A stretch of DNA of 64,000 nucleotides from Gammaproteobacteria bacterium (GCA_022826245.1 JAJDVG010000055.1:16882-80881), one strand, 5' to 3'. Counted from the stretch's first letter, positions 44,675 through 54,521 are shown. The notes: a model not told the origin generated them from the letters alone. Numbers and translations: made by a program.

Positions 44675-46156
44675 TCAGGGCAGACTGCGCGTCTTGACGA
44701 CCCGTCCTTCTTCGATGACGAGTTCATGCGTGAAGCGCGTCCGGATGTCGCTATGGTGTGACGCGCAAACGAGCTGGGCGCCGGCGGCGACGAACGCGCC
44801 GAGCTCGGTGCGCACGATCTCGCGGCTGAGCTCGTCGAGACCTTCGAACGGCTCGTCGAGCAGCAGAACACGCGGCTCGTTGACCAGCATGCGCGCGAGC
44901 AGCGTTCTTCTGAGCTGACCGTACGACAGGGTCGAGAGCGGCCGCGCCGCGAAATCGCTGAGAGAGAAGCGCTCGAGCGACCGGACCGTTGTCTTTTCCT
45001 CGTCAGCGGTGAGAGGCCGTATGAGTCCCACGCTCGATGCGAAGCCCGAGGCGATGCAGTCGCGCACGGTCGACGGGAAACGGTACGCCGCCTGCAACTC
45101 CGCCGAAATGAAACCGACCTGGCGCCGCAGGTCCCAGACGTTGCGCGGGTCGCCGAGCCCGGGCCAGCGGACCGCGCCGCCGAGCGCCGGCCGCAACTGG
45201 CCGTACAGGAGCTTGAGGAAAGTGCTCTTGCCGGCGCCGTTCGCTCCGCGTACGAGCCAGTGCTCGCTACGTTCGAGCCGCCAGCGGACGTCGTTCAGCA
45301 CGCGTCGGTGTCCGAGCCAGACGTCCGCGTCGAGGATCTCGATCAGCGGTCCGCAGCTTCGGGCGCGATCGGCGCGCGCACCGTCGGACCGCTTCGAACC
45401 GCCCGGTTCCGCCTGCGTCCGGGCTGGTGGCCCCGAACCCGTCACAGTGGCGCTCCGATTCGTCACGCGTTTGACGATGCAACCATCGTCGAGGTGAAGC
45501 ACGCGGCTCGCAACCGAAGGCAGATCGGTCGCGGCATGTGCGGTCGCGACAACCGTGGTGTGCTGTGCAGCCCGGGCGATGAGTTCGTCGAGGACGGCTC
45601 GGGAACGCCGGTCGAGGCCGCCCGCGGGCTCGTCGAGCAGCAGTATCGATGGCCGGAACGCCATGCTTCTTGCGATCAGTACGCGCCGCTGCTCGCCGCG
45701 CGACAGCTCCAGAAACGGCCGTCCGGCAAGCGCTCCGAGTCCGAACTCGCGCATCACGGCCCGGGCGCGGATCCGCTCACCCGGCATCGCCTGCTTGCGC
45801 GGCACGTCCTGCCTGAAGATCCCGGACAGGACGACATCGAGTGCCGAGAAGTTCCAGCCCCATTTTTCGTAGCGGTCCTGAAGCTCGGGGCCGACGAAAG
45901 CGGTCCGGCGCCTGGCCTCGACGGCGTCCCGATGCGTATGTCCGTCGAACGTGTAGCGCCGCGTCCCTGCGCCGGGCGCGGGCCACAGCGTCCCCGCAAC
46001 GAGGCCGAGCAGACTCGACTTGCCGCTGCCGTTGGGTCCGACGATGCCCCAGTGCCTGCCTTCGACGAGTTCCCAGTCGAGCCCGCTCAGCACCGTCGTA
46101 CCGCCGATCTTCACGTCGACGTTGTCGAGCGACAGCAGCGGTGTTCGAGCGCGCAA
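44675..46156 (-). CDS. Tandem ABC ATPase (ModF-like)
   Basis: A 493-residue soluble protein with two ABC domains: Walker A GIVGPNGSGKSS and VRGANGAGKSTFL, signatures LELSRGEQRR and TLSYGQLRRT, Walker B LLLDEPAGGLD and LLLDEPFEGLD. No membrane segment is present. The layout is that of ModF (PhrA), a molybdate-locus ATPase of unclear role, rather than ABC-F translation factors. No mod genes are in the window. The start is TTG at 46156, preceded by GGAG 8 bases upstream; no ATG/GTG fits before the first domain. Confidence 0.8.
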   Translation of the reverse strand: MRARTPLLSLDNVDVKIGGTTVLSGLDWELVEGRHWGIVGPNGSGKSSLLGLVAGTLWPAPGAGTRRYTFDGHTHRDAVEARRRTAFVGPELQDRYEKWGWNFSALDVVLSGIFRQDVPRKQAMPGERIRARAVMREFGLGALAGRPFLELSRGEQRRVLIARSMAFRPSILLLDEPAGGLDRRSRAVLDELIARAAQHTTVVATAHAATDLPSVASRVLHLDDGCIVKRVTNRSATVTGSGPPARTQAEPGGSKRSDGARADRARSCGPLIEILDADVWLGHRRVLNDVRWRLERSEHWLVRGANGAGKSTFLKLLYGQLRPALGGAVRWPGLGDPRNVWDLRRQVGFISAELQAAYRFPSTVRDCIASGFASSVGLIRPLTADEEKTTVRSLERFSLSDFAARPLSTLSYGQLRRTLLARMLVNEPRVLLLDEPFEGLDELSREIVRTELGAFVAAGAQLVCASHHSDIRTRFTHELVIEEGRVVKTRSLP

Positions 46157-46321
46157 CGCCTGGCTCCGGTGGCCCGTGCAAAGGGGGCGAGTACCTTATC
46201 ACCAAGCCGTCGGCGGTCCCATGCCGCCGCACGCTTTCGCCGTCAACGGCGTACGAAGGCTGCCGCGGCGTCGTGTCCCGTGCTTGCCCGCCTGCCCCCG
46301 TGCTGGTATTGGTCATCGCTT

Positions 46322-47326
46322 ATGAGCAGCATCGTGCCAACCGTCGGCGATGTCATGGAGGCGCGGGCGCGCCTGAAGCACTGGCTGGCGCCGACGCCGA
46401 CGCTGGAGTCGGCCGCGCTCAACGAACGGGCCGGGACGCGGGTGCTCGTCAAGGCCGAATGCCTGCAGCACAGCGGCAGCTTCAAGATTCGCGGCGCCCT
46501 GAACCGCCTGCTGCTGCTTGGCCAGAGTCAGCGCAACGCGGGCGTGGTCGCGTATTCATCGGGCAATCACGGCCTCGCCGTCGCGCTTGCGGCCCACTGG
46601 CTGGCCGTGCCCGCGACGATCGTCATGCCGCGCGATGCACCCGAGATCAAGCGCCGGAGCGTGCGCCGACTCGGAGCCGAGATCGTGCTTTTCGATCGCT
46701 ATTCGGACGACCGCGAGCAGATCGCCGCCGCCATCGCGGGCGAACGCGGCGCCGCGCTCGTCCCGCCATTCGACCATCCCGATGTCGTCGCCGGCCAGGG
46801 GACGCTGGGTTTCGAGCTTGCCGCCGAGGCGCAGGCGCGCAAGCTTGAGCTGTCCGCGGCACTCATACCGTGCGGCGGCGGCGGCCTGATCGCCGGCTGC
46901 GCGCTGGCGCTCAAGACGATTTTCGCGAACTGCGCGATTCATGCGGTGGAACCTGAAGGCTATGACGACACCGCGCGTTCGCTCGCCGCCGGCAGCCGCC
47001 GGCAGCTCGACGCGATGCCCGCCACGCTCTGCGACGGCCTGATGGTTGCCACGCCCGGTGCGATCAGCTTCGCGATCAACAAGGAACTGCTGGCCGGGGC
47101 GCTCACCGTAAGCGACGAGGAGGTGCTCGCCGCGATCGCTCTTGCCGCCCGCCACCTGAAGCTCGTCGTCGAACCGTCAGGCGCGGTGGCGCTGGCGGCG
47201 GCGCTGCGGCGCTCGCACTCGGAGCACTCGTGTATCGGCGTCGTGGTTTCGGGCGGCAACGTCGATCCGGACGTGCTGGTCCGCGCCCTGTCCGCAGATC
47301 GGGATGCCGCTCGGAGCGACGGATGA
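46322..47326 (+). CDS. Threonine/serine dehydratase-like PLP enzyme
   Basis: A 334-residue fold-type II PLP enzyme. SGSFKIRGA holds the PLP lysine (Lys55), SSGNHGLAVA binds the substrate carboxylate and PCGGGGL the cofactor phosphate. It lacks the ACT regulatory domain of biosynthetic IlvA, so it resembles catabolic threonine dehydratase, serine racemase or related ammonia-lyases. It would release ammonia and a 2-oxo acid. The 2-oxo-acid:ferredoxin oxidoreductase gene downstream could use such products, though they are not clearly one operon. Confidence 0.85.
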   Translation: MSSIVPTVGDVMEARARLKHWLAPTPTLESAALNERAGTRVLVKAECLQHSGSFKIRGALNRLLLLGQSQRNAGVVAYSSGNHGLAVALAAHWLAVPATIVMPRDAPEIKRRSVRRLGAEIVLFDRYSDDREQIAAAIAGERGAALVPPFDHPDVVAGQGTLGFELAAEAQARKLELSAALIPCGGGGLIAGCALALKTIFANCAIHAVEPEGYDDTARSLAAGSRRQLDAMPATLCDGLMVATPGAISFAINKELLAGALTVSDEEVLAAIALAARHLKLVVEPSGAVALAAALRRSHSEHSCIGVVVSGGNVDPDVLVRALSADRDAARSDG

Positions 47327-47446
47327 GCGCCGGTTTCAGGCCGCGGATGCCGGCGGCGACAGGCGCCGGCCTGCCGCCGCAAGCGTAAATCGCCCATAAT
47401 AGCGCCACGCCGTGTCCCGAGACCGGCGTTCAAAGTATGGTTCCTG

Positions 47447-50400
47447 ATGCAGTTACGCCAGATCGATCGCCTGGACGAGTGCTATAGGCTTCGCTCGGGC
47501 ACACTATTTCTGACGGGGCTGCAGGCGTTGGTCAGGGTGCTGCTGACGCAGCGCCAGCGCGACGAACGCGAAAACCTCAATACCGCGGGCTTCGTCTCGG
47601 GCTATCGCGGCTCGCCGCTCGGCGGGCTCGACCGGGAGCTGTGGCGCGCCCGTCCGTATCTGGATTCCGCGCACATCAGGTTCGAGCCAGGGCTCAACGA
47701 GGATCTCGCCGCAACCTCCATCTGGGGCGCCCAGCAGGCGAACCTGTTTCCCGGCGCCCGCTACGACGGCGTGTTCTCCCTCTGGTACGGCAAGGGTCCG
47801 GGCGTCGACCGCTCCGGCGACGCGTTCAAGCACGGCAATTCGGCCGGCACTTCGCGGCACGGCGGAGTGCTCGTGGCTGCCGGCGACGACCACACATGCA
47901 AGTCGTCATCGCTGCCGCACCAGAGCGAATACGCCTTCATCGATGCGATGATGCCCGTGCTCAACCCGGCCGACGTGCAGGAACTGCTCGACTACGGGCT
48001 GTACGGCTTCGCGCTGTCGCGCTTCAGCGGTTGCTGGGTCGGACTCAAGGTGACTCAGGAGACGGCCGACGCAACGCAGACGGTGTCGAGCGATCCGGAC
48101 GCGCTCAGGATCGTCACGCCCGATTTCCAGATGCCGGCGGGCGGACTCAACATTCGCTGGCCCGACCCGCCGAACGATCAGGAGTACCGCCTGCAGCGCC
48201 ACAAGCTCAGGGCCGCCCTGGCCTTCGTGCGAGCCAACGGCCTCAACCACGTCGCGATCGATTCGAGCCGGCCGCGGCTCGGCATCGTGACGACCGGCAA
48301 GGCGCACCTCGATGCGCTGCAGGCGCTCGAGGATCTCGGCATCAGCCGCCGCCTGGCCGGCGAAATCGGCATCAAGCTCTTCAAGGTGGGCATGAGCTGG
48401 CCGCTCGAACCGCAGGGTATCCGGGAATTCGCCGAAGGCCTCGACGAGATCATCGTCGTCGAGGAGAAACGCGGCGTCATCGAAAACCAGATCAAGGCGC
48501 AGCTATACAACTGGCAGGCGAAACTGCGCCCGCTGATCATCGGCAAACAGGACGAGCACGGCGAATGGATCCTGCCTTCGACGGGCGAACTCACGCCAGC
48601 GCGGATCGCTCGAGTGCTCGCGCGGCGCATGCAGCGGTTCCATTCGAGTACCGACGTCGACGCGCGCGTGCGCTTTCTCGAGGAACAGGAGCGCAACCTC
48701 GCACTCATCGACGGCGACGACGTCAAGCGGATGCCGCACTTCTGCTCCGGCTGCCCGCACAACACGTCAACGCTCATCCCGGAAGGCAGCCTTGCCGTCG
48801 GCGGGATCGGCTGCCATTTCATGGCCGCGTGGATGGATCGCGACAACGTGACGTACACGCAGATGGGTGGCGAAGGCGCGACCTGGATCGGGCAGGCGCC
48901 GTTCACTGAGACCGAGCACGTCTTCCAGAATCTCGGCGACGGCACCTACGCGCACTCGGGCATCCTCGCCATCCGCGCCGCCGTCGCGGCCAATGTCAAC
49001 ATCACCTACAAGATTCTCTTCAACGATGCGGTCGCGATGACCGGCGGGCAGCCCGTCGAGGGCAATCTCACGGTCGCGCGGGTCGCTCATCAGTTGGCCG
49101 CCGAAGGCGTCGACCCTATCGTCGTCGTCAGCAACGAGCCCGACAGCCACGACCGCCAATCGGGCCTGCCCGACGGCGTCGACGTGCATCACCGCCGCAA
49201 GCTCGACGGCCTCCAGCGGGCGCTGCGCGAACGCAAGGGCGTGTCGGCGCTGATCTACGACCAGACCTGCGCGGCGGAACTGCGCCGCATGCGCAAGAAG
49301 AATGTCGTGGAGGCGCCGAACCGGCGCGTCGTGATCAACGAACTGGTCTGCGAAGGCTGCGGCGACTGCAACACGATCTCGAATTGCCTGTCCGTCACCG
49401 CGGTCGAGACCGAGTTCGGCCGCAAGCGGACGATCAATCAATCCTCGTGCAACTACGACTTCAGTTGCCTGGAAGGCTTCTGCCCGAGCTTCGTCACGGT
49501 CGAGGGCGCCACCCATGCCCCCGCAAGACCGCTCGCATCGGAAACCGTGCCGAGCCTTCCGGAGCCGACGACAGCGGAACTCGGCACGGCATACAACATC
49601 CTGATCGCCGGCATCGGCGGCACGGGCGTCGTGACGGCCAGCGGCCTGATCGGGCTCGCGGCCCATCTCGAAGGCAAGGTCGTGCTCCAGCTCGATCAGA
49701 CGGGGCTCGCGCAGAAGTTCGGCGCGGTGCTCTCGCACCTGCGGATCGCCGCCGATCGCGAACGCGTTCACGGGATGCGCATTCCGGCCGGCCAGGTGGA
49801 TCTGCTGCTCGGCTCGGACCTCGTCGTCGCCGCGGAACACGAGTCGCTGTCGATGCTCTCGCCCGAACGCTCCGCCGTCATCGTCAACACGCACGAGGAA
49901 ATGCCGCCCCGTTTCATACGCGAGCGCGATTTCGCGTTTCCCGGCCAACGCCTGCTCGCGGAACTGCGCAGCCACAGCCAGTCCGAAAGGCTCTCGACGC
50001 TCGACGCAACACGGCTCGCTTCGGCACTGCTGGGCGACAGCATCGCGGCAAACGTCTTCATGCTCGGCTTCGCGTTCCAGAGCGGCCTGTTGCCGCTCTC
50101 GAGCGACTCCCTGTACCGCGCGCTCGAACTGTACGGAGTCAACGTCGAGGAGAACAAGCGGGCATTCGACTGGGGGCGGTTCACCGCGGAGAGCCCCGAC
50201 GAAGTCGAGCGAATGGCCGGCGGCATCGACGGCCGCGCGGACCATGCGCACACGCTGGCCGAAGTGATCGACCGCCGCAGGGAGTTCCTCGAGGGCTACC
50301 AGGACCGCGCGTATGCCGAGCGCTACACGAGCCGCGTGCAACGCATCGTCGAGCTCGAACAGAAACTTCGTCCGGGCAGCACGGCGCTCGCCGACGCGGT

Positions 50401-50929
50401 TGCCCGAAGCTACTTCAAGCTGCTTGCCTACAAGGACGAGTACGAGGTCGCGAGGCTGTACACGCAGACGGACTTCATCGCCGGTCTGCGCAAGGAGTTC
50501 GGCGATTCGTTCCGGCTCGGCTTTCACATGTCGCCGCCGCTCATCGCCGGCCGCGACGCGGACACCGGCAGGCCGCGGAAGTACCGTCTGGGAGGCTGGG
50601 TGCTGCCGCTGTTCCGGGTGCTGGCAAGGCTCAAGGGATTGCGCGGCACGAAATTCGACGTCTTCGGCTACAGCAGCGAGCGGCGTCTCGAACGCCGTCT
50701 CATCGCGGACTACGAAGCGTTGCTCGACAGGTTCGAAGCCGAACTCGATGAGCGCCGGCTCGATCTCGCGACCGAACTCGCGACACTGCCGCAGTCCATC
50801 CGCGGCTTCGGCCCGATCAAGGACGCCGCGGTCAAGCAATTCGAGAGCGTGCGCGATGCGCGGCTCGCGTGCTGGGTCGAGCGGTCCGACGCGAGCGACG
50901 AAACCACGCCGACGGCAAGCGCTGCGTAA
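47447..50929 (+). CDS. Indolepyruvate ferredoxin oxidoreductase-type fused 2-oxoacid oxidoreductase
   Basis: A 1160-residue fusion of IorA- and IorB-like parts. The N-terminal half has the pyrimidine/TPP domains (GYRGSPLGGLDRE, FCSGCPHNTST, TQMGGEGATWIGQ); a short Fe-S segment follows (CEGCGDCNTISNC plus CNYDFSC); then the gamma domain begins with NILIAGIGGTGVVTASG. The family oxidatively decarboxylates aryl- or branched 2-oxo acids to acyl-CoA, reducing ferredoxin. Length is usual for the aerobic single-chain form. The ATG at 47447 gives the conserved start. Confidence 0.93.
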   Translation: MQLRQIDRLDECYRLRSGTLFLTGLQALVRVLLTQRQRDERENLNTAGFVSGYRGSPLGGLDRELWRARPYLDSAHIRFEPGLNEDLAATSIWGAQQANLFPGARYDGVFSLWYGKGPGVDRSGDAFKHGNSAGTSRHGGVLVAAGDDHTCKSSSLPHQSEYAFIDAMMPVLNPADVQELLDYGLYGFALSRFSGCWVGLKVTQETADATQTVSSDPDALRIVTPDFQMPAGGLNIRWPDPPNDQEYRLQRHKLRAALAFVRANGLNHVAIDSSRPRLGIVTTGKAHLDALQALEDLGISRRLAGEIGIKLFKVGMSWPLEPQGIREFAEGLDEIIVVEEKRGVIENQIKAQLYNWQAKLRPLIIGKQDEHGEWILPSTGELTPARIARVLARRMQRFHSSTDVDARVRFLEEQERNLALIDGDDVKRMPHFCSGCPHNTSTLIPEGSLAVGGIGCHFMAAWMDRDNVTYTQMGGEGATWIGQAPFTETEHVFQNLGDGTYAHSGILAIRAAVAANVNITYKILFNDAVAMTGGQPVEGNLTVARVAHQLAAEGVDPIVVVSNEPDSHDRQSGLPDGVDVHHRRKLDGLQRALRERKGVSALIYDQTCAAELRRMRKKNVVEAPNRRVVINELVCEGCGDCNTISNCLSVTAVETEFGRKRTINQSSCNYDFSCLEGFCPSFVTVEGATHAPARPLASETVPSLPEPTTAELGTAYNILIAGIGGTGVVTASGLIGLAAHLEGKVVLQLDQTGLAQKFGAVLSHLRIAADRERVHGMRIPAGQVDLLLGSDLVVAAEHESLSMLSPERSAVIVNTHEEMPPRFIRERDFAFPGQRLLAELRSHSQSERLSTLDATRLASALLGDSIAANVFMLGFAFQSGLLPLSSDSLYRALELYGVNVEENKRAFDWGRFTAESPDEVERMAGGIDGRADHAHTLAEVIDRRREFLEGYQDRAYAERYTSRVQRIVELEQKLRPGSTALADAVARSYFKLLAYKDEYEVARLYTQTDFIAGLRKEFGDSFRLGFHMSPPLIAGRDADTGRPRKYRLGGWVLPLFRVLARLKGLRGTKFDVFGYSSERRLERRLIADYEALLDRFEAELDERRLDLATELATLPQSIRGFGPIKDAAVKQFESVRDARLACWVERSDASDETTPTASAA

Positions 50930-50935
50930 CTTCCG

Positions 50936-51186
50936 GCTGTGCCGGGAGGCGGACTACCGGTTGCTTGAGACATCGGTACGTGCGTTCAGGCAGGCTCGGC
51001 GTGCGCGGCGTCGCGATGTTGCGGGGAGGCGTACGACGGGCCGCTTGAAACACGCCGTGAATACATCCATGTAGGCTCCGCGCGCGCATCCCTGCGCGCG
51101 AGGGTTTCAAGCGGCCCGTCGTACACCTCCCCTTGGCTCGTCGCGGATTGGGACCGGTGGTTGTGACGCGAGTGGTGGGGTGTGGG
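50936..51186. repeat. Element A2: two degenerate 80-bp units ending in a long foldback hairpin
   Basis: Second copy of element A. Units begin at 50940 (TGCCGGGAGGCG) and 51020 (TGCGGGGAGGCG), again 80 bp apart. The hairpin has left arm 51023-51051, right arm 51104-51132 and a 52-nt loop with the same inner CGCGCGCA-TCCC-TGCGCGCG hairpin (51081-51100). The loop differs from A1 at 4 of 52 positions. The arms differ from A1 at three positions, each matched on the opposite arm. Similarity continues past the right arm (GTCGCGGA) almost to the dksA-like stop codon. Confidence 0.8.
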
Positions 51187-51528
51187 TTATCGCCTGCGGC
51201 GCGCCTCCTCGGCGGTTGCGCAGCGGATGCAGCGGTCGGCGAAGGGGTAGGCCTCGAGTCGCGCCATCGGGATCTCCTCGCCGCAATCGGCGCAAGTCCC
51301 ATAGGCGCCGTTCTTGATCTGATCGAGCGCCTTGGCGATCTTGCTGAGCTCGATCCGCGCTTCGTTGCCGAGCGCGTCGACGACTTCGGCATTCTCCAGT
51401 TCCTGAGCCTGCTCCTGGGAGTCGGCGCTGCGTCCGGCCGTGAGGTTCTTCTTGATACGAGCGAGACGAACCGTGACCTCGTCGCGCTTCGCGATCAGGG
51501 TGCGCTCAATGTCCGCAAACTGGTCCAT
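51187..51528 (-). CDS. DksA/TraR-family C4 zinc-finger protein
   Basis: A 113-residue protein with an N-terminal coiled-coil-like helix pair (ERTLIAKRDEVTVRLARIKK) and a C-terminal finger CADCGEEI ... CIRC supplying four cysteines. It belongs to the short DksA/TraR family that binds the RNA polymerase secondary channel. It is shorter than E. coli DksA (151 residues), and the coiled-coil tip lacks an obvious DxxDxA motif, so it may be a DksA paralogue. The ATG at 51528 is preferred over a long unsupported extension to 51717. Confidence 0.87.
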   Translation of the reverse strand: MDQFADIERTLIAKRDEVTVRLARIKKNLTAGRSADSQEQAQELENAEVVDALGNEARIELSKIAKALDQIKNGAYGTCADCGEEIPMARLEAYPFADRCIRCATAEEARRRR

Positions 51529-51715
51529 CGAAGTCGGTCTCCATACTCTGCGCAACCGCGCGAGGCGCCGCAGCCGTCGCTTGGCGCCCGGCGCCGCGCG
51601 GGCATTGCGCAACCCGTGCTGGCATCGCGCCGTACCTGCTGGTACCGTGGCCGCAGCGCCACGAGTCCAGCATAGCGCCTCTTGCAGGGCGACCCAACTT
51701 TCACGAAGCGTAACC

Positions 51716-52813
51716 ATGGCCGACCTGCGGGTTCTCTACGTCACCGAGCGCGGTGATCATCCGGAGACGGGCAATCTGCTCAGGCTGCACGAAGCCGGCG
51801 TCGGGCTCAAGGTGCTGTGCCGGCCGGATTCGCGCTACGTCGGTTGGCTGACCGATGCCGGGATTCCCTTCGAACCGCTCGAGCTTGCCGGAAAGCGCGA
51901 CCGGGCGGGCACGCGGATCATCGCCGAGCATCTGGACGACTACCGTCCGCAGATCCTGCACCTGATGCGCAAACGCACCATTTTCAACGGACTGGCCGCG
52001 GCACGGGGACGGAGCGTCAAAGTCGTCCTGTACCGCGGCATCGTCGGCAACGTGAGCTTCCTCTACCCCCCGGACTGGTTCAGTTTTCTCAATCCCAGGG
52101 TGGACCGGATCGTCTGCGTCGCCGAAGCCGTCAGGCAGGAGTTCCTGCGGCTGCGCCTGGCGGGCCTGCGAATCCCGCGGAAGAAGCTCGTGACGATCCA
52201 CAAGGGACACGATCTCGAGTGGTACCGCGACCCGCCTGCCGATCTCGGCGAATTCGGCATTCCGGCTTCGTCCTTCGTCGTCAACTGCGTTGCGAACGTT
52301 CGGCCACGAAAGGGCCTTCCGCTGTTTATCGATGCCTGCGCTTCGTTGCCGGCCGATCTCGACGTTCGCTTCCTGCTGATCGGCCGCGGCATGGACGCTC
52401 CGAAGCTGCTCGAGCGCATCGCGAAGAGCCCGCATCCCGAACGTTTCCACGTACTCGGATTCCGCGACGATGCCCCGAGACTCATGGCCGCGAGCGACGT
52501 GAGCGTGCTGCCGAGCCTGCGCCGCGAAGGCCTGCCGAGGTCGATCATCGAGTCCATGAGTTACGCGACGACGCCGGTCGTCAGCGATGCCGGCGGCAGC
52601 CCCGAACTCGTCGAACACGAGCGTTCGGGCCTGGTCGTCCCGGCCGGCGACGCCGGCGCCCTCACCGACGCGCTCATGCGGCTCTACCGCGACCGCGACT
52701 GGTGCCGCGAGCTTGGCGAGAACGCGCGCGAACGGATCGCCAGCGACTTCAACGTCGAGATGACGGCTCGAAAGACCCTTGAACTGTACCGGGAACTCGC
52801 GGCCGAAGCCTGA
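51716..52813 (+). CDS. Family 4-type glycosyltransferase
   Basis: A 365-residue GT-B-fold transferase. The C-terminal donor site is clear: NVRPRKGLPLFIDA, FRDDAPRLMAASDVSVLPS, REGLPRSIIESMSYATTPVV and GGSPELVEHERSGLVVP, including the EX7E-type pair. The N-terminal domain is divergent (VLYVTERGDHPETGNLLRL). It is likely cytosolic or membrane-associated and adds sugars to a lipid, polysaccharide or protein. No LPS or capsule genes adjoin it. The ATG at 51716 fits the first strand; it is divergent from the dksA-like gene. Confidence 0.88.
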   Translation: MADLRVLYVTERGDHPETGNLLRLHEAGVGLKVLCRPDSRYVGWLTDAGIPFEPLELAGKRDRAGTRIIAEHLDDYRPQILHLMRKRTIFNGLAAARGRSVKVVLYRGIVGNVSFLYPPDWFSFLNPRVDRIVCVAEAVRQEFLRLRLAGLRIPRKKLVTIHKGHDLEWYRDPPADLGEFGIPASSFVVNCVANVRPRKGLPLFIDACASLPADLDVRFLLIGRGMDAPKLLERIAKSPHPERFHVLGFRDDAPRLMAASDVSVLPSLRREGLPRSIIESMSYATTPVVSDAGGSPELVEHERSGLVVPAGDAGALTDALMRLYRDRDWCRELGENARERIASDFNVEMTARKTLELYRELAAEA

Positions 52814-52932
52814 ATGCGCGCGGCGCCCACCAAGCTTGGCGGCGGGATGGTATATTCCACGGTCCGGACGCGGGGGCGCCCACAAGCCCACGTTCACACA
52901 GCGATACTCAGTACATGCCGAGGTACCGAACC

Positions 52933-53469
52933 ATGAAGCGATTGCTTGCCGTTGCCGCGCTGTGCGGCGCTTATGCCGCCACGACATACGCCCAGAGCCA
53001 GGTCGTGCGCGAGGATGTCGAGGGCATCGTCAACTTTGCCCGGATCGAAACCACCGTAGCCTGCGCAGGGGCCATCACGCCCGACTCGGTAACGAAGATT
53101 CGCGACATGGGCTTTCGCAGCATCATCAACCTGCGGCGCGCAAGCGAAGAGGGCGCGAACATCGACGCCGAGGCGGCAGCGGCCGACGAGGCCGGCATCA
53201 AGTTCGTCCACCTGCCGTTCGGCGGTCCGCAACTCGACCCCACCGTGGCCGATCGCTTCCTCGAGACGATCACCGAACCCGACACGGCGCCCGCGTTCAT
53301 TCATTGCGCCGGCGGTGGTCGCGCGGCCACGATGTGGTTCATCAAGCGGGTGATCGTGGACGAGTGGGACATCGACACCGCTCTCGAAGAAGCCACCGCG
53401 CTTGGCCTGAACCCGGAAAGTCCCACCAGAGCGTTCGCGCTCGACTACATCGCCGCGCAGACGGGCTAG
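52933..53469 (+). CDS. Secreted DSP/Blh-like phosphatase-fold protein
   Basis: A 178-residue protein with a Sec signal peptide (LLAVAALCGAYAATTYAQ). ITPDSVTKIRDMGFRSIINLR and FIHCAGGGRA match small dual-specificity-phosphatase-like proteins (DUF442/beta-lactamase-hydrolase-like). The active-site loop is Cys-x4-Arg, as in that group, not the Cys-x5-Arg of classical phosphatases. Substrate unknown. It ends 23 bp before cobT and could share its transcript, but no cobalamin role is known. The start at 52933 fits the signal; 52915 is in frame too. Confidence 0.8.
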   Translation: MKRLLAVAALCGAYAATTYAQSQVVREDVEGIVNFARIETTVACAGAITPDSVTKIRDMGFRSIINLRRASEEGANIDAEAAAADEAGIKFVHLPFGGPQLDPTVADRFLETITEPDTAPAFIHCAGGGRAATMWFIKRVIVDEWDIDTALEEATALGLNPESPTRAFALDYIAAQTG

Positions 53470-53492
53470 CCGACGGGCTGCCCCAAGCGACC

Positions 53493-54521
53493 GTGGCCGC
53501 GGCAGACAGGGTGGACGCCGCGACCGCGTTTGCTCGCGCCGTACGGGAAGCGATTGACGGCAAGACCAAGCCCGTCGGTGCGCTCGGCAGACTGGAAGCC
53601 CTGGCTGCGCAGATCGCCGAAGTCCAGCAGACGCTCGAACCTGTCGCTGAACGCTGCCGGCTGACCGTCTTCGCTGCGGACCACGGCATCGTTGCGGAGG
53701 GCGTCTCCGCCTATCCTCAGGAAGTCACGCGTCAGATGCTGCTGAACTTCCTTGCCGGCGGCGCCGCGGCCAACGTGATCGCCCAGGCGCTGGGTGTCGA
53801 ATTCTCGCTGGTCGATTCGGGCGTCGCGGGGCCGGCAGTCGAGCACGACGGGCTGCTTTCCCGACGCATCGACGCAGGCACGCGCAACTCGGTCGAGCAG
53901 CCGGCGATGACGGCGTCGCAGTGCGCGGCCGCGCTCGACGCGGGCCGGCTCATCGGCGGCGGCGGCAGCCACGAAGTCGCCTGCTTCGGCGAAATGGGCA
54001 TCGGCAATACCTCTTCCGCGAGCCTCGTCGCGGCGAAACTGCTCGGTTTGCAAACGGACAGCCTCGCCGGTCCCGGCACCGGCCTCGACGCTGCCGGCCT
54101 TGCGCAGAAACGGCGCGTGCTTGCCGCGGCCGCAGCGCGAACACCGGCGGAACTCGAACCGATGACGGCCCTCTGCGAGTACGGCGGTTTCGAGTCCGTG
54201 ATGCTGACCGGCGCCGTGCTCGGCGCGGTCGAAACGGGCAAGCTCGTGCTGGTCGACGGATTCATCGCAGCGGTGTCCGCTCTGGCCGCAGTGCGCATGT
54301 CCGCGGACGTGAAGCGCCACCTCGTGTTCGCCCATCGCTCGGCCGAACCCGGCCACGACGTCGTGCTCGAGGCGCTCGGCGCCGAACCGTTGCTGGATCT
54401 GAACATGCGTCTCGGCGAAGGCACCGGTGCGCTGCTGGCCTGGCCGCTCGTGCGGGCCGCTGCGGCGATGCTGCGCGACATGGCGAGCTTCGACTCCGCG
54501 GGCGTCAGCACTCGAGGGTGA
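53493..54521 (+). CDS. cobT: Nicotinate-nucleotide-dimethylbenzimidazole phosphoribosyltransferase
   Basis: A 342-residue enzyme that makes alpha-ribazole phosphate, the lower-ligand precursor of cobalamin. GKTKPVGALGRLE at the N terminus, VFAADHGIVAEGVSAYP, GEMGIGNTSSAS and LNMRLGEGTGAL (with the catalytic Glu) are diagnostic. No ATG fits; GTG at 53493 or 53511 is the probable start. It overlaps cobS by 4 bp (GTGA), beginning a tightly packed cobTSCO operon. Confidence 0.95.
   Translation: MAAADRVDAATAFARAVREAIDGKTKPVGALGRLEALAAQIAEVQQTLEPVAERCRLTVFAADHGIVAEGVSAYPQEVTRQMLLNFLAGGAAANVIAQALGVEFSLVDSGVAGPAVEHDGLLSRRIDAGTRNSVEQPAMTASQCAAALDAGRLIGGGGSHEVACFGEMGIGNTSSASLVAAKLLGLQTDSLAGPGTGLDAAGLAQKRRVLAAAAARTPAELEPMTALCEYGGFESVMLTGAVLGAVETGKLVLVDGFIAAVSALAAVRMSADVKRHLVFAHRSAEPGHDVVLEALGAEPLLDLNMRLGEGTGALLAWPLVRAAAAMLRDMASFDSAGVSTRG

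Noticed and set aside
47352-47378. Terminator hairpin after the PLP dehydratase gene
   Set aside because: GGCGG/CCGCC with inner CAGGC/GCCTG forms a plausible hairpin, but there is no T tract and such GC stems are common here; not strong enough to list.
48767-50839. 690-codon minus-strand frame opposite the IOR gene
   Set aside because: Antisense shadow of a well-conserved enzyme, without start context or domains.
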